Below, in pieces: positions 23,733-25,244 of a stretch of 25,244 nucleotides of DNA. The translations under genes were made by a program, and so were the position numbers. This DNA is from Lachnospiraceae bacterium (GTDB taxonomy: Bacteria > Bacillota > Clostridia > Lachnospirales > Lachnospiraceae), in the NCBI GenBank assembly GCA_016297945.1, contig JAEDFR010000028.1, positions 1 to 25,244 on the forward strand, given 5' to 3'. Below the pieces are notes generated by a model. That model was not told the origin of the DNA. It ran no database searches and was given only the letters and a program-made list of their open reading frames with translations. Positions within the stretch are counted from its first letter, which is position 1. Every line of letters starts with the position of its first letter.

Positions 23733-24658
23733 GCGTTTTTCTTCTTCTCTCCGATTTCAACTAAATATCTGCTCAAGGCATCCTGCCAGGTTGGAAGAGG
23801 CATAAATCCGCTTTCAACCAATTTTGTCTTATCCAGACGACTGTTAAAAGGTCTTGCAGCCTTTGACAATCCATACTCCTTAGTCGTAACCGGAACCACC
23901 TTTGTATCCAGACCTGCCTGCTTATAGATTTCTACCGTAAAATCATACCAGCTGATATAACCGCCTTCGTTGGTTGCATGATAATAACCGTATTTTTCTG
24001 TTTCATTCATATCAACTAACAGACGTGCCAGATCCAGAGTATAAGTCGGTGTACCAATCTGATCATTCACAACCCGTACGGTATCATGCGTTTTTCCCAC
24101 ATTTAACATGGTCTTGATAAAATTCTTGCCATTTAATCCAAAGACCCAGGCAATACGCACAATAAAATACTTGTCCAACGTATTCGCAACAGCTAACTCA
24201 CCTTCCAGCTTCGTCTGACCATATACATTAAGCGGCTTGTAGTCTTTACAATCCGGCTCCCATGGTTTTTCGCCCTGTCCGTCAAAAACATAATCCGTAC
24301 TGATATAAGTCATCTTGCAGTCAAGCTCTTTGCAGACATCTGCAATATTCTGCGTTCCTCCGGCATTGATGGCGCGGACCTTATCCACTTTATCATCATC
24401 TTCCGCTAAATCAACCGCAGTCCATGCTGCACAGTGGATGACGGCATCAGGTCTGATGTCGGAAATCACTTTTTTCACTACTGCTTCATCCGTAATATCC
24501 AGCGAAACAAACGGCATCGTGGTCACAGCCGAGCCATCAGCCACTCCACCGTAGCAATCCGTGATATCGCTTCCAACACCCTCATAACCGCGTTTTGTCA
24601 GTTCGTTCATCACATCATGACCTAATTGTCCGTTTACTCCTGTTACAAATACTTTCAT
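23729..24658 (-). CDS. rfbD: dTDP-4-dehydrorhamnose reductase
   Basis: The 309-residue protein has the NADPH-binding GVNGQLG at 7-13, ISTDYVFDG at 119-127 and the catalytic Tyr146/Lys150 in NVYGQTK. It ends with the RPFNSRLDKTKL-type segment usual in RmlD. The enzyme makes dTDP-L-rhamnose in the last step of that pathway. The start MKVFVTG at 24658 is chosen because AAGGAG lies nine bases upstream; an upstream in-frame ATG at 24709 would add 17 residues with no family match. It lies 51 bases after the dehydratase-like gene and overlaps the next start. Its partner rfbC is 13 kb away in a separate transcript. Confidence 0.96.
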   Translation of the reverse strand: MKVFVTGVNGQLGHDVMNELTKRGYEGVGSDITDCYGGVADGSAVTTMPFVSLDITDEAVVKKVISDIRPDAVIHCAAWTAVDLAEDDDKVDKVRAINAGGTQNIADVCKELDCKMTYISTDYVFDGQGEKPWEPDCKDYKPLNVYGQTKLEGELAVANTLDKYFIVRIAWVFGLNGKNFIKTMLNVGKTHDTVRVVNDQIGTPTYTLDLARLLVDMNETEKYGYYHATNEGGYISWYDFTVEIYKQAGLDTKVVPVTTKEYGLSKAARPFNSRLDKTKLVESGFMPLPTWQDALSRYLVEIGEKKKNA

Positions 24659-24709
24659 TGCAAATTTCTCCTTGCACAATACTATTTCTTTTCCTATATT
24701 CAAAAGCAA

Positions 24710-25244
24710 TTACTTACTCATTTCCGCTACCATGTCACGCAAAGATTCCTCAAGCGAAATAGTCGGTTTCCAGCCTATCTCTTTCTCAATTTTTTCATAA
24801 CTTCCTATAATCACAGCATTGTCATCAGGTCTAACATATTGCGGATTCGTCTTTGTTTTTACTTCTACTCCGATCATTTCAGATAATAATCGGATAATTT
24901 CCTCTAATGCGATCCCCTTTCCGGAGCAAATATTATATATCTCACCGGAAGTACCATTCATTAACAGCATATAGTATGCACGTACAACATCCCTAACATC
25001 TACAAAATCGCGAACAAGCGAAATATCACCCGTTTCAATATATCCTGATTTTTCTCCACTATCCTTAATGCTTAAAATTCTTCGAATAAAACTGGGCACA
25101 ACAAACCTTTCATCCTGCCAACAACCGATGTGATTAAACGATCGCGTCATAACAATATCCATGTGAAAACCGTCAACAAATACCTTTGACAACATTTCCT
25201 GGGAAACTCTTGCAACCGCATAAGGACTGACCGGTCGTAACAAA
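24710..25244 (-). CDS. NAD-dependent sugar-nucleotide dehydratase/reductase, GMD/RMD-like (5' end cut by window)
   Basis: The visible C-terminal 178 residues include SPYAVARVSQEML, RSFNHIG, FVVPSFIRRI and LVRDFVDVRDVVRAYYMLL, as in GDP-mannose 4,6-dehydratases and the related GDP-4-keto-6-deoxymannose reductases. The closing RPDDNAVIIGSYEKIEKEIGW is also typical. The position usually held by the catalytic lysine (YxxxK) is arginine (YAVAR). If it is of the reductase type, the product could be GDP-D-rhamnose, making the glycan mixed in its deoxysugars; the N-terminal half is needed to decide. It is the first gene seen in the transcript that continues into rfbD. Confidence 0.8.
   Translation of the reverse strand, partial: LLRPVSPYAVARVSQEMLSKVFVDGFHMDIVMTRSFNHIGCWQDERFVVPSFIRRILSIKDSGEKSGYIETGDISLVRDFVDVRDVVRAYYMLLMNGTSGEIYNICSGKGIALEEIIRLLSEMIGVEVKTKTNPQYVRPDDNAVIIGSYEKIEKEIGWKPTISLEESLRDMVAEMSK

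Noticed and set aside
1..25244. CRISPR arrays, transposons, tRNA or rRNA genes
   Set aside because: I looked for regular spaced repeats, transposase motifs and cloverleaf or rRNA-like segments on both strands and saw none.

Overview
The window reads as one long surface-polysaccharide locus from a low-GC Gram-positive anaerobe, most likely a Lachnospiraceae-type Clostridium relative. The evidence is an AT-rich sequence, strong AGGAGG-type ribosome binding sites, rhamnan-type (RgpF, RmlC, RmlD) and DUF6077-like proteins, and a secreted DUF4214 protein. This placement rests on protein flavour only; there is no rRNA or tRNA. All 17 genes lie on the minus strand, so transcription runs from position 25244 down to 1. 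Both end genes are cut by the window.

In transcription order, the first block (25244-14933) holds: an NDP-sugar dehydratase/reductase fragment; rfbD (rmlD); a polytopic membrane protein split over two genes, the second fused to an extracytoplasmic calcineurin-like phosphoesterase domain; another polytopic membrane protein with a similar extracellular tail; a methyltransferase followed, in the same frame after one stop codon, by a coiled-coil protein; and a large RgpF-type rhamnan glycosyltransferase. The second block (14771-11068), behind a very good promoter at 14897-14925 that overlaps a palindrome, holds a dTDP-6-deoxy-talose/rhamnose-type reductase and a Wzm/Wzt-type ABC exporter. Its permease has an extra extracellular domain and its ATPase an extra C-terminal carbohydrate-binding-like domain. 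The third block (10855-5394), with its own promoter, holds rfbC (rmlC), an MBOAT acyltransferase, a DHHW/AlgX-like partner, and a secreted glycoside-hydrolase-like protein with DUF4214 repeats. A hairpin separates it from a large GT2 glycosyltransferase (5258-2985). The last block (2897-1), with a candidate promoter, holds two polyprenyl-phosphate-type GT2 enzymes and a GT-C-like membrane protein.

Proposed working model (inference): a deoxyhexose-rich chain is built on a lipid carrier in the cytoplasm by RgpF and the 757-residue GT2. It is capped by a methyltransferase/coiled-coil pair resembling the WbdD chain terminator of Gram-negative O-antigens, then recognised and exported by the Wzt/Wzm pair. 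Outside the cell it is modified by O-acylation (MBOAT plus DHHW protein), by side-chain sugars (GtrB-like enzymes plus GT-C protein), and perhaps by the membrane-anchored phosphoesterase and the secreted hydrolase-like protein.

The most unusual points are the in-frame split of the putative chain terminator, the exporter permease with an extracellular domain, the membrane protein-phosphoesterase fusion, and Asn/Glu-rich degenerate repeats recurring in several genes. No intergenic stretch reaches 300 bases; the longest are 10856-11067 and 833-1033. No CRISPR array, insertion sequence, tRNA or rRNA was seen.
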